From the NCBI GenBank assembly GCA_021783235.1, contig JAJXUD010000010.1, positions 21,995-85,994 of the forward strand: a stretch of 64,000 nucleotides of DNA. Reading direction: 5' to 3'. This stretch comes from Myxococcales bacterium (GTDB lineage Bacteria; Myxococcota; Myxococcia; Myxococcales; JAKAPL01). The notes under the pieces are model-generated. The model was not told where the DNA came from. It worked only from the letters and a program-made list of their open reading frames with translations, and made no database searches. Both the position numbers and the translations under genes were made by a program. This document shows positions 45,991 through 54,705 of the stretch, in pieces; position 1 is the first letter of the stretch; each line of letters starts with the position of its first letter.

Positions 45991-47013
45991 TCAGTCGAAG
46001 GGGAGGACGTGGATCCGGTCGCCGGGCGCGCAGCCGAGGAGCTCGCGGGCCTCGCCGGGAATGGCCGCCTCGTCGCCGTCGATGCGGCACGGCGTGCGGA
46101 CGGCGCGGAAGCGGTTCTTGCCCGCGGGCCGCTCGTGGGCGACGAGCCGCTCCTCGAACTCGATGCCGAGCTCCTCCTGCGCGAGCCGAAGGCTCCGGTA
46201 ACCGCGGACGAGCGAAACGTCCGAGACCGCGGCCTCGAAGTGGGGGCCGCCGTCGAACGGGTCGATCCGCTCCACATATCGAAAGCCGATCCGCTCGAGC
46301 ATCCGCTGCACCGGCTCGGTCTTCGGACCGACGCGGCCGATGGCTTTCTGGACCCGCTCGTGGAACAGCGTCGCGTAGACGTCGCTCTGCGGGAAGAGCT
46401 CCTTGATGAACTCCTTGTTCTGGCGCGAGAGCCGGTCGGCCTCGAGGTAGCTGAGCCCCGTGAACTTGCGGCCGAGCGCCTCCCAGAGCAGCGAGCGGCC
46501 GTCGGGCAGCAGCGGGGGGAGGAGCTCCGCGAGCACGCGGTCGCGGAACTTGCGGCGGTGCATCGCGATGAAGAGGAAGCGGATGTACGAGAGCTGCTTG
46601 CCGGGCTTGCCCTGCCCCCGGTAGGCGGGGTCGACGACGAGGCCGCCGATCTCGGTGGGGCCCTCGTAGTTGTAGCCGATGGAGAGCACCGTGTGGCGGA
46701 AGTGCTTGTCGAGCGTTGCCGAGTAGTGCTCGCGCTGCGAGACGTCGAGGTAGACGTGGGGCGCCTCGCGCGTGCCGTGCTGCGCGATGATCATCGAAGT
46801 GCCGACGAGCTTCTCGGTCTTCGGGTCCTCGAGCACGAAGAGGTACTCGCGCTCGAGCGGCGGCTTGATCCGGGCCGAGAAGCTCCGGATCGACTTGTCG
46901 ACGAGCTCTTCGAGCACCTTCTCGTCGTCCGGGAGGTTGACGCTGTCGAGGACGGCGGCGAGCCGCTTCAGCCCATCGAGATCGTGGCGTTGAACGTCGC
47001 GCAGGACGAACAT
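45991..47013 (-). CDS. astA: Arginine N-succinyltransferase
   Basis: The 340-residue protein begins MFVLRDVQRHDLDGLKRLA and contains GGLVVDPAYRGQGKPGKQLSYIR (acyl-CoA-binding GNAT-type segment), HRRKFRDRVLAELLPP and FTGLSYLEADRLSRQNKEFI, all typical of AstA. It transfers succinyl from succinyl-CoA to the alpha-amino group of arginine (or ornithine), the first step of the AST pathway. GGGGAGG precedes the ATG. It sits between an M20 deacylase and astD; astB, astC and astE are absent. Confidence 0.93.
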   Translation of the reverse strand: MFVLRDVQRHDLDGLKRLAAVLDSVNLPDDEKVLEELVDKSIRSFSARIKPPLEREYLFVLEDPKTEKLVGTSMIIAQHGTREAPHVYLDVSQREHYSATLDKHFRHTVLSIGYNYEGPTEIGGLVVDPAYRGQGKPGKQLSYIRFLFIAMHRRKFRDRVLAELLPPLLPDGRSLLWEALGRKFTGLSYLEADRLSRQNKEFIKELFPQSDVYATLFHERVQKAIGRVGPKTEPVQRMLERIGFRYVERIDPFDGGPHFEAAVSDVSLVRGYRSLRLAQEELGIEFEERLVAHERPAGKNRFRAVRTPCRIDGDEAAIPGEARELLGCAPGDRIHVLPFD

Positions 47014-47025
47014 GCTGGTCCTCCC

Positions 47026-48303
47026 CTATCCGCAGAGCTCGAGTGCGAGCGCCAGCGTCCAGTCGACGGCGCGCCGGAGCTCGGAGAGGCGGGTGTGCTC
47101 GTTCGGGCAGTGGACGTTGCCCGTCGAGGGGCCCGCGCCGAAGACGATTGCCTCGGCCGTCGCCGCGAAGGCGGCGGCCTCGGTGTTGGTGGCCTTGGTG
47201 ACCGGCCGATCGTCGAGCCCGAGCTTCCCGCTCGCCTTCCGGGCGGCCCGGCAGAGCTCGCCCTCGGGATCGGTCCAGACGGCCGGGTTCTCGCGCTCGA
47301 TTCGCAGCCGCCCCCCGGCCGCGCGCACGTCCGCCTCGAAGGCCGCGCCGATCGCGCTGGGGTCGTGACCGGGGAGGAGCCGGGCGTCGAAATAGAGCTC
47401 GGCCTCGCCGCCCGAGGCATGGCAGAGCCCGAAGTTCGAGACCGTCTCGGCGGGCGCGAAGCGCTCGTCCCTCTCGGGCACGAGCGCCCCGATCCGCGCG
47501 CGCCAGGCCCGGGCGACCGCGCGGATGGCCTCGAGCGGGATCTCGCTCGGGCCGTCGTGCAGAGAGATCTCGCAGAGGCCGGGGACGCTGTTCGCCCCCT
47601 GGCCCCCCGAGAGGCTCACCGCGCCCGTCAAGTCCGAGGCCAGTGCGAGTTCGATCGCGTTGACGCCCAGCGCGGGGGTGCCGCTGTGGCAGGCGCGCCC
47701 TTCGAAGCGGACGGTCCGCGCCGCGGGTGAGGCGGGGCCCTTCTCGCCGAGCCAGACGTGGGCGACGAGGTAGCCCTTGTGGGCGTGGACGATCCGCAGC
47801 TCGGAGGGCTCGGTACAGACGACCTGGCGGGGCCGCACGGGCCCCTCCTTCGCGAAGGCCTTGGCGCCGAGGAGGCCGATCTCCTCGCCGTAGCTGCCGA
47901 GGAGGAAGACGCCGCGGGCGAGCCGCCGGCCGCGCAGCCGCTCGAGCGCGAGGAGCTTCGCCGCGAGGTCGACCTTCACGTCGGCCGCGCCGAGCCCGTA
48001 GAGGAGGTCGCCCTCGACCTTCGCCACGAACGGGGGGCTCTTCGTCCAGCGCGCGGGGTCGCCGGGGGGCACGGTGTCGGTGTGGGTGACGAAGAGGAGT
48101 GGGTCGCGCGTCTCGCCGCCTGGCAGGGAGACGAGCAGATTCGCCTGCCGCACGCCCGAAAGCTCGCGCTCGAAGATCCGGAGCTCGAGCCCGGTGGCCT
48201 CGCAAAGGCGCGCAACCACTGGGACGATCGCGGCGTTGCCGCCCGCCGAGACGGTGTCGGCGGCGACGAGGTCGCGGGCGGCGAGGAGGAGGTCGAACGG
48301 CAT
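47026..48303 (-). CDS. M20-family deacylase/peptidase next to astA
   Basis: This 425-residue zinc hydrolase shows the M20 pattern: LLFVTHTDTVPPGD (first ligand and catalytic Asp), GLGAADVKVDLAAKLLAL, GSYGEEIGLLGAKAF (catalytic Glu), a lid domain (RACHSGTPALGVNAIELA) and a C-terminal NVHCPNEHTR ligand. ArgE, DapE and carboxypeptidase-like enzymes share this layout. Its place as first gene before astA suggests it acts on an N-succinylated amino acid, perhaps replacing AstE or deacylating succinylornithine; this is inference. The start is ATG 48303 (GGAAGGG upstream), with GTG 48306 as alternative. Confidence 0.8.
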   Translation of the reverse strand: MPFDLLLAARDLVAADTVSAGGNAAIVPVVARLCEATGLELRIFERELSGVRQANLLVSLPGGETRDPLLFVTHTDTVPPGDPARWTKSPPFVAKVEGDLLYGLGAADVKVDLAAKLLALERLRGRRLARGVFLLGSYGEEIGLLGAKAFAKEGPVRPRQVVCTEPSELRIVHAHKGYLVAHVWLGEKGPASPAARTVRFEGRACHSGTPALGVNAIELALASDLTGAVSLSGGQGANSVPGLCEISLHDGPSEIPLEAIRAVARAWRARIGALVPERDERFAPAETVSNFGLCHASGGEAELYFDARLLPGHDPSAIGAAFEADVRAAGGRLRIERENPAVWTDPEGELCRAARKASGKLGLDDRPVTKATNTEAAAFAATAEAIVFGAGPSTGNVHCPNEHTRLSELRRAVDWTLALALELCG

Positions 48304-48415
48304 CACGCCCTTCCCTGGGGGCGGCAGTCCATAGCACCCCCCGGGACCGGCCGCCAGTCCGGCGGGCCAGGCCTTGCCGGCGCGGTGGCCGTCCTCGGCG
48401 AGGCCGCGCGTCGGT

Positions 48416-48445
48416 TTGACTTGGCGGTGGCCGCTCGGCTAGGTT
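48416..48445 (+). promoter_or_regulatory. Putative promoter of lipoprotein gene
   Basis: TTGACT and TAGGTT are separated by 18 bases. The predicted start near 48452 gives a leader of about 57 bases containing an inverted-repeat region and an AAGGAGA ribosome-binding site. Confidence 0.5.
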
Positions 48446-48457
48446 TCGACCCCTCCC

Positions 48458-48482
48458 GGCCGCGGAAGTTCGCGGCCTTCCG
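48458..48482 (+). other. Two mutually exclusive hairpins in a 5' leader
   Basis: GGCCGCG (48458-48464) can pair with CGCGGCC (48471-48477), and alternatively CGGAAG (48463-48468) with CTTCCG (48477-48482). The stems overlap, so only one can form at a time. They lie in the predicted leader of the lipoprotein gene that starts at 48509. Confidence 0.35.
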
Positions 48483-48508
48483 CCGTTTGGCAAGGAGAGA
48501 CCACGCCC

Positions 48509-49804
48509 ATGGCGATCCCTCGCGCGCTTCGATTTCGCTGGGCCCTGCCCTTTGCCGCGGCGCTGGGCTGCGCGCCGGCCCTGCTGCCCGTTCGGCCCGC
48601 CTCGGAGCTCTACGAGACGGGCGAGGCGGACGTACCCAGCCTCTCCTCGTCGCAGCGGGAGCTCGCCGACGGCTTGAACGCGGCCCTCGCGCGCCAGGGC
48701 CTCGCCAAGGCGACCCCGGGGGCCTTCGAGATGGACGTGGCGGCGCTGATCGCGAACGCCGGCCGGACCAAGGAGAACGGCGCTACCGGTGCCGGCGCCT
48801 CGCGCGGCACGAACCTCGGGATGGGAGCGGCCGAGGAGAGCGCCGCCGACTCCGAGGCGAAGGTCCACCCGCACCGGATCGCCTACCAGGCGGGGCTCCC
48901 GGGCGACTTCTCGGCCTGGTACTCGGTGGAGGACTTCCCGAAGCACATGCTCGGCGCGGACGACTTCGACAAGGCCGCAAAGAATCTGGCTCCGCCGCTG
49001 CCACCCATGGGCAAGCTTCGTTTGGGCGTCGCCGTCGTGACCGACGGCTGGGACAACCACCGGGTCTTCGCCCTCGTGCTGCGCGACGAGCTCATCGATC
49101 TCCAGAAGGGTCCGCCGCGGACGATCGATCCGCAGAAGCGCTTCTCGATGGCGGGCACGCTCGCCGCCGGCGGCGGAAAGGTCGTGGTCCTACGGCTGCT
49201 GCGGCCCGGCGGCCAGATCGATCGGCAGGAGATCCCCGTCGGGGATGGCGGCCATTTTCAGCTCGATTACACCATCCCGGCCGAAAAAGGGCTCTACGTC
49301 GCGACCCTGAGCGCCGGAGAGCGGGATGTCGTCTCGATGCCGATCTTCGTCGGGGTGCCGCAGAGCGTCTGGCCTCCCTTGGCCGCGAAAGGCGCTCCCG
49401 CCGCCTCGACCTCCCGCGACGTCGCCGAGGCGCTGGTCAAGGCGGTCGCGCTCTTCCGGAAAGGAGACAGTCGCCCGGATCTGAGCCTCACGCCCGAGCT
49501 CTGCGCGCTCGCGAAGAAGCTCGCCGAGGAGAACCTCGACGACGCGAAGCTGACGGAGAAGCTGAAGGGGCTCGACGCTTCGCTCGCCTTTCACCGCGAG
49601 TGGGTGCGGGAGGACGAGGTCGCCGATCGCGCCGCCGCGACGCCCACGAACGCGAGCGCCGCCGAGTTCTTCCTCGCGCCCGTCAAGGCGTTCGGCCTCG
49701 GCGTCGCCCGCCTCCCGAAGAAGTCGCCCGACGACGACAACGTCTACGGGATCGTCTGGCTTGCGAAGAAGGCCGCGCCGGCTCCGCCGTCCGCGGCCCG
49801 CTAG
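48509..49804 (+). CDS. Hypothetical lipoprotein, possibly CAP-like
   Basis: The 431-residue protein has a signal peptide with lipobox Cys21 (AALGC). The first third (SSSQRELADGLNAALARQGLAKATPGAFEMDVAALI) and the central LRLGVAVVTDGWDNHRVFALVL weakly recall the layout of CAP/SCP domains. A beta-rich segment (HFQLDYTIPAEKGLYVATLSAG) and a helical C-terminus follow. I cannot assign a function. AAGGAGA gives a good ribosome-binding site. The stop shares CTAG with the convergent thioesterase gene. Confidence 0.72.
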   Translation: MAIPRALRFRWALPFAAALGCAPALLPVRPASELYETGEADVPSLSSSQRELADGLNAALARQGLAKATPGAFEMDVAALIANAGRTKENGATGAGASRGTNLGMGAAEESAADSEAKVHPHRIAYQAGLPGDFSAWYSVEDFPKHMLGADDFDKAAKNLAPPLPPMGKLRLGVAVVTDGWDNHRVFALVLRDELIDLQKGPPRTIDPQKRFSMAGTLAAGGGKVVVLRLLRPGGQIDRQEIPVGDGGHFQLDYTIPAEKGLYVATLSAGERDVVSMPIFVGVPQSVWPPLAAKGAPAASTSRDVAEALVKAVALFRKGDSRPDLSLTPELCALAKKLAEENLDDAKLTEKLKGLDASLAFHREWVREDEVADRAAATPTNASAAEFFLAPVKAFGLGVARLPKKSPDDDNVYGIVWLAKKAAPAPPSAAR

Positions 49805-50250
49805 AAGCCGCCCCCGAGCGGCATCCGCTTGATGTTGTAGACGCCCTTTCCAGTCGCAATCGGCTCCTGCGGCAGCTCTGGGTGGAAGGCCGTCAGGTCG
49901 ACCACGCCGACTCGGTTGCCCACCCGGACGATCCGGGCCTCGGCGGCCAGCGGCTCGGCCCTGCCCGGCCGCAAGAAGTCCACCCGCAGGTCGATGGTCG
50001 AGACCCGGTCGCCGGCGCGCGAGCTGGTGAAGACCGCGAGGCCGCCGCAGGTGTCGAGCAGCGTCGTCAGCACTCCCCCGTGAAGCGCCGGGCGAAGCGG
50101 GTCGCCGATGAGCTCGGGCCGGAAGGGGAGTTCGAGTCGCGCGAAGCCCTTGCCGAGCTCGGCCACCCGGATCCCGAGGAACCGGTTGAACGGGATCGCC
50201 TGCTCCATGAACTCGCGGAGGAACTCCTCCGAGATGGCGAGCTGGCTCAT
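49801..50250 (-). CDS. PaaI-like hotdog thioesterase
   Basis: The 149-residue hotdog protein has RPALHGGVLTTLLDTCGGLAVF, the HGG-helix signature with an acidic catalytic residue, and STIDLRVDFLRPG in the following strand. It probably hydrolyses an acyl-CoA; the substrate is unknown. It is a distant paralogue of the thioesterase at 24134. It follows the Pro-rich secreted protein by 12 bases on the same strand and its stop overlaps that of the convergent lipoprotein within CTAG. Confidence 0.8.
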   Translation of the reverse strand: MSQLAISEEFLREFMEQAIPFNRFLGIRVAELGKGFARLELPFRPELIGDPLRPALHGGVLTTLLDTCGGLAVFTSSRAGDRVSTIDLRVDFLRPGRAEPLAAEARIVRVGNRVGVVDLTAFHPELPQEPIATGKGVYNIKRMPLGGGF

Positions 50251-50262
50251 GGCACTCGGGCG

Positions 50263-51108
50263 TCAGGGGGTCTGGGGGACGTCGACGACCCCCGGCACCG
50301 GCTGGCCGGCCGTCGGCAGTGGCACGTCGGTGGGTCCAGACGGCTCGCCGGGTTCGGCGGTCGGGTTCGGGCTCGCCTCGGGCGGCGGCTCGAGCAGCTC
50401 GGGCGTCGCCTCGCCCGGCGCCGCGGTGGGGGGCGGCGGCGACGGCGTCGCCCCCGCCTCGGCGCTCCCCGCGCCGGCAGGGCCCGCGGGGGCGCCTCCG
50501 GTCGGAGCGGCCGGCGGCGGAGCCTCCTCCTCACCTCCGGGCAGGGGAAGGCCCCCGGGGCTCTGCACGCCGTAGTCCTTGCGGACCTGTGCCTGCGCCG
50601 CGTCGGCGAGCGCGCCCGCCTCGTCGTGGCCGAGGCCCGCCGCGAAGGCCTTCGACTGGGCCTTCGTCGCCGCGTCGGTCTCGGCTTGGAGCTCGGACTG
50701 GTTGATCCCGCCGGGGCCCTCGGCGGAGGGGCCCGCGGCCTGCTCGGCGCTCTTCACCGACTGATCGACGATCTCCGCGTCCTGTTGATCGGCCTTCTTC
50801 TTGTTCGTGAAGTCGATCCCCTCGAAGTTGAGCTTCTGGCTGCGCGGCTGCTTCACGTCCGGCGCGGAGGCGGGATCCGAGGGCATCTCCATCTTGCCGA
50901 TCTTCGGCTCCTTGACGATCGGCTCCTTGAGCGACGGCGTCGACGCCACGACCTTCGGGAACTTGACCTGCTTGACGGTGATCGGTTTGGTGTCGACGGA
51001 CGAGACCTCGCCCTTCGACGGGGCCCCGAGCGCGGGCGCGGCGGGGCCGAGCGCCAGGAGCGCGACGGCGAGGGCGGCGGCGCCCGGGATCCGGCGCGGG
51101 TGGGTCAT
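50263..51108 (-). CDS. Secreted low-complexity protein
   Basis: The 281-residue protein has a signal peptide (ALAVALLALGPAAPALG). The first part of the mature protein is a Lys/Pro/Val-rich stretch with repeating K-x-P units (TKPITVKQVKFPKVV, LKEPIVKEPKIGKMEMP). A helical middle (DQQDAEIVDQSVKSAEQ) and a long Pro/Ala/Gly/Glu tail follow. No known domain is visible. It lies between the DEAD-box helicase and a thioesterase on the same strand, with gaps of 33 and 12 bases. A periplasmic structural or spacer role is possible but unproven. Confidence 0.65.
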   Translation of the reverse strand: MTHPRRIPGAAALAVALLALGPAAPALGAPSKGEVSSVDTKPITVKQVKFPKVVASTPSLKEPIVKEPKIGKMEMPSDPASAPDVKQPRSQKLNFEGIDFTNKKKADQQDAEIVDQSVKSAEQAAGPSAEGPGGINQSELQAETDAATKAQSKAFAAGLGHDEAGALADAAQAQVRKDYGVQSPGGLPLPGGEEEAPPPAAPTGGAPAGPAGAGSAEAGATPSPPPPTAAPGEATPELLEPPPEASPNPTAEPGEPSGPTDVPLPTAGQPVPGVVDVPQTP

Positions 51109-51141
51109 CGACAGCGATTGTCCGTCAACCGGCCCGGCGCA

Positions 51142-52950
51142 TCAATGGCGGCGCCTGCGCGGCGGGGCGCTGCGGGCGACCTCGACGCGCAGCCGCTGAC
51201 CGAGGAGCTCCTGGCCGTCGAGTCCGAGGAGCCGGTCGGCGTCGGCCAAGGGCAAGGCAATCCGGCTGCCGCGGCCGTGGGGCTCGAAGCCGGCCGCGAG
51301 GGTCTCGGCGGAGAGGCCGAGCGGGCCCGCGAGCGCCGAGGCGTAGGCCTTTGCGTCGAAGGGGCTCTCGCCGAGCACGACGTAGAGCCGCTTCTGGTCG
51401 CTGGGCGTCCGGTCCTCCCGCGGGGGCCGCTCCCGCTCCTCGGGCTTGCCGCGGCCAGAGCGCCGCTCGCCGTCGCCGTGCGATCGCTCGTCTCGCCTCG
51501 AGCGCTCCTCCCGCCTCGGCCGCTCCTCCCGCTGCGGCCGCTCCGAGGGCGTGGCGCTTTCGGCGGGCGCGGCAGGGCCCGTGCGCTGGAGCGCGAGCTC
51601 CTTCTGCCGGTGGTGGAAGAAGTACTTGAGCGCGAAGGCGACGAGGTAATCGCCGTCGGGCCGCTCGCGGAGCGTCTGCGCGAGCGGGATGAAGGCCTCG
51701 AAGATCGCGCCGCTCGCCCCTTCGCGCAGCGTCGCGACGTGCCGGTCGGTCCAGAGCTTGCGGGCGGCCTCGGGGGTCGGGAGTTTTCGCTCCTCGAAAT
51801 GGATCCCGAAGCGCTTCTCGAGCGCGGTGAGCGTCACGAGCTCGCGGCCCGAGACGATCGAGATCGCGGTCCCCTTCTTGCCGATGCGGCCGGTGCGGCC
51901 GACCCGGTGGAGGTAGACCGCGGGATCCTCGGGCAGCGAGTAGTTGATGACGTGGGTGAGATCGCTGATGTCGATGCCGCGGGCGGCGATGTCGGTCGCC
52001 ACCATGAAGCGGACCTCGCCCGCCTTCACCTTCTGCATCACCCGCTCGCGCTCCTTCTGCGGCAGATCGCCGTTGAGCAGATCGGCGTCGTAGCCGTTGC
52101 GGTTCAGGACCGCGGCGACGAGCGTGGTGTCGTCGCGGGTGTTGCAGAAGACGATGGCGTTCTCCGGCTCCTCGAGCTCGACGAGGTAGAGCAGGTTGCG
52201 CGGCTTCGGGTAGGCGTCGACGCCGTAGTAAATGACGTTCTCGATCCCCTCGACGGTGAACTCGTCGCCCGACAGCAGGATCGTCTTCGGCTCGCGCAGG
52301 TACTTCTGGATGATCTGCTGGATGTCCGGCGGCACCGTCGCCGAGAAGAGCAGCGTCTGCCGGTCCTTGGGCAGGTGGTCGAGGATGCGCGTCACCTCCT
52401 CGAAGAAGCCCATCGAGAGCATCTCGTCCGCCTCGTCGAGCACGCCGGCCATCGCGTGGGAGAGGTCGAGGGTGCCGCGCCGGATGTGGTCGTAGACCCG
52501 CCCCGGCGTCCCGACGACGATCTCGCCGCCCGCCCGCAGGGCGTCGACCTGCGTCTTCATCGGCGCGCCGCCGTAGATGGGGACGACCTTGGAGCCCTTG
52601 TGCTTGCCGAGCGCGGAGATCTCATCTGCCACCTGGAGGGCCAGCTCGCGGGTCGGGCAGAGGATGATGGCGCGCACGCCGCCCGCGTCCGCGGGGATCC
52701 GCTCGAGCAGCGGGATGCCGAAGGCGGCGGTCTTGCCGGTGCCCGTCTTCGAGCGGACGATGAGGTCGTGCCCCGCGACGACGTCCGCGAAGGTGGCCGC
52801 CTGAACGGGGGTCGGTCGCCGATAGCCCTTCTCGGCGATGCCGCGGCGCAGCTCGGGCGAGAGCGCGAGATCGTCGAACGACTGCTCGGCGACGTAGTCG
52901 CTCGGCGGGGTCCCTCCGGGCGAAGCGCCCTCGGTCGGGTCGGGTGGCAT
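51142..52950 (-). CDS. deaD: DEAD-box RNA helicase
   Basis: The 602-residue helicase has all core motifs: the Q motif (RPTPVQAATF), SKTGTGKTAAFGIP (Walker A), PTRELALQVA, VGTPGRV, VLDEADEML, LLFSATV, ATDIAARGIDI and HRVGRTGRIGKKG. The C-terminal part has a helical region, an Arg/Glu-rich repetitive linker (RPQREERPRREERSRRDERS) and a DbpA/CsdA-type RNA-binding domain (LYVVLGESPFDAKAYASALA). It is likely to act in ribosome assembly or mRNA decay at low temperature. It is divergent from rpoH with only 77 bases in between. DeaD/CsdA is the closest type; RhlE-like enzymes are an alternative. Confidence 0.9.
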   Translation of the reverse strand: MPPDPTEGASPGGTPPSDYVAEQSFDDLALSPELRRGIAEKGYRRPTPVQAATFADVVAGHDLIVRSKTGTGKTAAFGIPLLERIPADAGGVRAIILCPTRELALQVADEISALGKHKGSKVVPIYGGAPMKTQVDALRAGGEIVVGTPGRVYDHIRRGTLDLSHAMAGVLDEADEMLSMGFFEEVTRILDHLPKDRQTLLFSATVPPDIQQIIQKYLREPKTILLSGDEFTVEGIENVIYYGVDAYPKPRNLLYLVELEEPENAIVFCNTRDDTTLVAAVLNRNGYDADLLNGDLPQKERERVMQKVKAGEVRFMVATDIAARGIDISDLTHVINYSLPEDPAVYLHRVGRTGRIGKKGTAISIVSGRELVTLTALEKRFGIHFEERKLPTPEAARKLWTDRHVATLREGASGAIFEAFIPLAQTLRERPDGDYLVAFALKYFFHHRQKELALQRTGPAAPAESATPSERPQREERPRREERSRRDERSHGDGERRSGRGKPEERERPPREDRTPSDQKRLYVVLGESPFDAKAYASALAGPLGLSAETLAAGFEPHGRGSRIALPLADADRLLGLDGQELLGQRLRVEVARSAPPRRRRH

Positions 52951-52992
52951 GCGGCGAAGCCCTTCTGGCGCGTGGGGGTCGTGCCGGGCGCC

Positions 52993-53019
52993 TTGAATTG
53001 AGAGCGCCTCTCCTATAAC
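52993..53019 (+). promoter_or_regulatory. Putative rpoH promoter, leaderless
   Basis: CTTGAAT (from 52992) matches the sigma-32 -35 consensus and contains TTGA of sigma-70; TATAAC (53014-53019) matches the -10 at five of six positions after a 15-base spacer. The ATG follows 8 bases later with no ribosome-binding site, so the message would be leaderless. Autoregulation by RpoH is possible. Confidence 0.45.
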
Positions 53020-53027
53020 ACGTCGCC

Positions 53028-53954
53028 ATGGCGGACAACCGCAAACCCGCGCCGCTCGCGAAGCGCGGGGGCGAGACCGCGCTCGTTTCGCAAGACGCGC
53101 TGCAGCGCTACCTGGCCGACGTCTCGCGCCACCCGCTGCTCAGCCGCGAGGAGGAGAACGCCCTCGCCTGGCGCTACTTCAAGGATCCGGAGCACAACCT
53201 CGACGCCGCTTACCGGCTCGTGACCGCGAACCTGCGGCTCGTCGTCAAGATCGCCCACCAGTACCGGCGCGCGGCCTTCAACCTCCTCGATCTCGTGCAG
53301 GAGGGGAACATCGGGCTCATGCAGGCGGTCAAGAAGTTCGACCCGAGCAAGGGGAACAAGCTCTCGAGCTACGCCGCCTGGTGGATCCGCGCCTACATCC
53401 TGCGCTTCATCATGGACAACTTCCGCATCGTCAAGCTCGGGACCACCGAGGCGCAGCGCAAGCTCTTCTTCAACCTGCGAAAAGAGCAGGAGAAGCTCGC
53501 GCTCCTCGGCATCGAGGCGGGGCCGAAGCTGCTCGCCGAGCGGCTCGACGTGACCGAGGAGGACGTCGTCGAGATGCAGTCGCGGCTCGGCCAGGAGGAG
53601 CTGTCGCTCGACGTCCCGGTGGGCAGCGAGGAGTCGAAGGCGACGCACCTCGATCGGCTCGAGGCCGCCGCCGCGCCCGCCGACGAGCAGCTCGGGGACG
53701 CCGAGCTGAGGTCGCGCTTCCACGAGAAGCTGATGGAGTTCGCGAAGGGGCTCGAGGACAAGGAGCGGTTCATCTTCGAGCGGCGGCTCGTCGCCGAGGA
53801 GCCGCTCACGCTCCAGGAGATCGGCGATCAGTACCGGCTCACCCGCGAGCGCGTCCGGCAGATCGAGGCCAGGCTGACGAAGAAGCTGCGCGACTACGTG
53901 GCGAAGGAGATGCCGGAGTTCGGGGACGTCTCCCTCGCGAAGCTTGACAAGTGA
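53028..53954 (+). CDS. rpoH: RNA polymerase heat-shock sigma factor
   Basis: The 308-residue sigma factor contains region 2 (NLRLVVKIAHQYRRAAFNLLDLVQEGNIGLMQAVKKFDPSKG; the usual YWIR element appears as AAWWIRAYI). The diagnostic RpoH box is QRKLFFNLRK, and region 4 has LQEIGDQYRLTRERVRQIEA. It lacks region 1.1 and the non-conserved region of RpoD. It probably directs heat-shock and, in myxobacteria, developmental genes. The predicted promoter lies directly before the ATG. A possible promoter for the next gene overlaps its 3' end. Confidence 0.93.
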   Translation: MADNRKPAPLAKRGGETALVSQDALQRYLADVSRHPLLSREEENALAWRYFKDPEHNLDAAYRLVTANLRLVVKIAHQYRRAAFNLLDLVQEGNIGLMQAVKKFDPSKGNKLSSYAAWWIRAYILRFIMDNFRIVKLGTTEAQRKLFFNLRKEQEKLALLGIEAGPKLLAERLDVTEEDVVEMQSRLGQEELSLDVPVGSEESKATHLDRLEAAAAPADEQLGDAELRSRFHEKLMEFAKGLEDKERFIFERRLVAEEPLTLQEIGDQYRLTRERVRQIEARLTKKLRDYVAKEMPEFGDVSLAKLDK

Positions 53955-53971
53955 GCCGCGCCTCGCATTCT
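53944..53971 (+). promoter_or_regulatory. Possible promoter in the 3' end of rpoH
   Basis: A perfect TTGACA and a weaker CATTCT are 16 bases apart, ending 7 bases before the next ATG. It may drive the membrane-anchored jelly-roll protein gene independently of rpoH. Confidence 0.3.
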
Positions 53972-53978
53972 TGACCGC

Positions 53979-54701
53979 ATGTCCGAACGGAGCAGCCACG
54001 GGGACGAAGCGGCGAGCGAGCGCGCCTCCCCCCGCCTGATCGCCCTCTGCGCGGCCCTCGTGGTCGTCGCCGTCCTGCCGCTCGTCGCGCTCGCGATGCG
54101 GCCCCGCGCCTCCACGGCCCTCGAGCTGCGCGGCCCCTTCGGGGACGACTTCAACCGGCCGGAGCTCGGCGACGACTACTGGTCCTCGGGCGGCTTCTGG
54201 CGCATCGCGGGGGACCAGCTGCTCTCGCCGGGGGCGAAGAACAACCCGCTCTGGCTGCGGGCCGAGCTTCCGGCCGACGTGCAGGTCGAGTTCGACGCCC
54301 GCAGCGAGAGCCCCGAGGGCGACACGAAGTGCGAGATCTTCGGCAACGGCTACGACCACGCCTCGGGCTACATCCTCATCTTCGGCGGCTGGGGCAACAC
54401 CATCACGACCATCGGTCGGCTGGACGAGCACGGCGTCCCCGTGGCCGCGCAGCTGCCGGATCCGCTCCCGAACGGGGGCCATGTGCGGGTGGAGCGGCAC
54501 GACCTCCGCGTCGAGCAGGGGCGGACCTACCACTGGACCGTCCGGCGCAAGGGAGGGACGCTCTCGTGGTCGCTCGACGGCCAGCCGGCCATCGAGCTCG
54601 TCGATCCGGAGCCGCTGCGCGGGCCCGGCCACGATCGCTTCGCCTTCTCGACCTGGGACGCCGACGTCTTCTACGACAACCTCCAGATCACGGCGCTCTA
54701 G
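53979..54701 (+). CDS. Membrane-anchored jelly-roll (DUF1080/LamG-like) protein
   Basis: The 240-residue protein has one N-terminal membrane helix (LIALCAALVVVAVLPLVALAM) and an extracytoplasmic beta-sandwich. Its opening FGDDFNRPELGDDYWSSGGFWRIAGDQL and later YHWTVRRKGGTLSWSLDGQPAIEL fit the concanavalin-like fold of DUF1080/3-keto-disaccharide hydrolase and LamG relatives. Sugar or glycan binding is a fold-level inference. It sits 24 bases after rpoH and 4 bases before the DUF2252 gene. Confidence 0.72.
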   Translation: MSERSSHGDEAASERASPRLIALCAALVVVAVLPLVALAMRPRASTALELRGPFGDDFNRPELGDDYWSSGGFWRIAGDQLLSPGAKNNPLWLRAELPADVQVEFDARSESPEGDTKCEIFGNGYDHASGYILIFGGWGNTITTIGRLDEHGVPVAAQLPDPLPNGGHVRVERHDLRVEQGRTYHWTVRRKGGTLSWSLDGQPAIELVDPEPLRGPGHDRFAFSTWDADVFYDNLQITAL

Positions 54702-54705
54702 AGCG

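Noticed and set aside
47758..53001. Very long open frame on the plus strand antisense to astA, M20, lipoprotein and DEAD-box regions
   Set aside because: It is Arg/Gly/Ala-rich low-complexity translation caused by high GC at third positions; the opposing frames encode clear conserved families.
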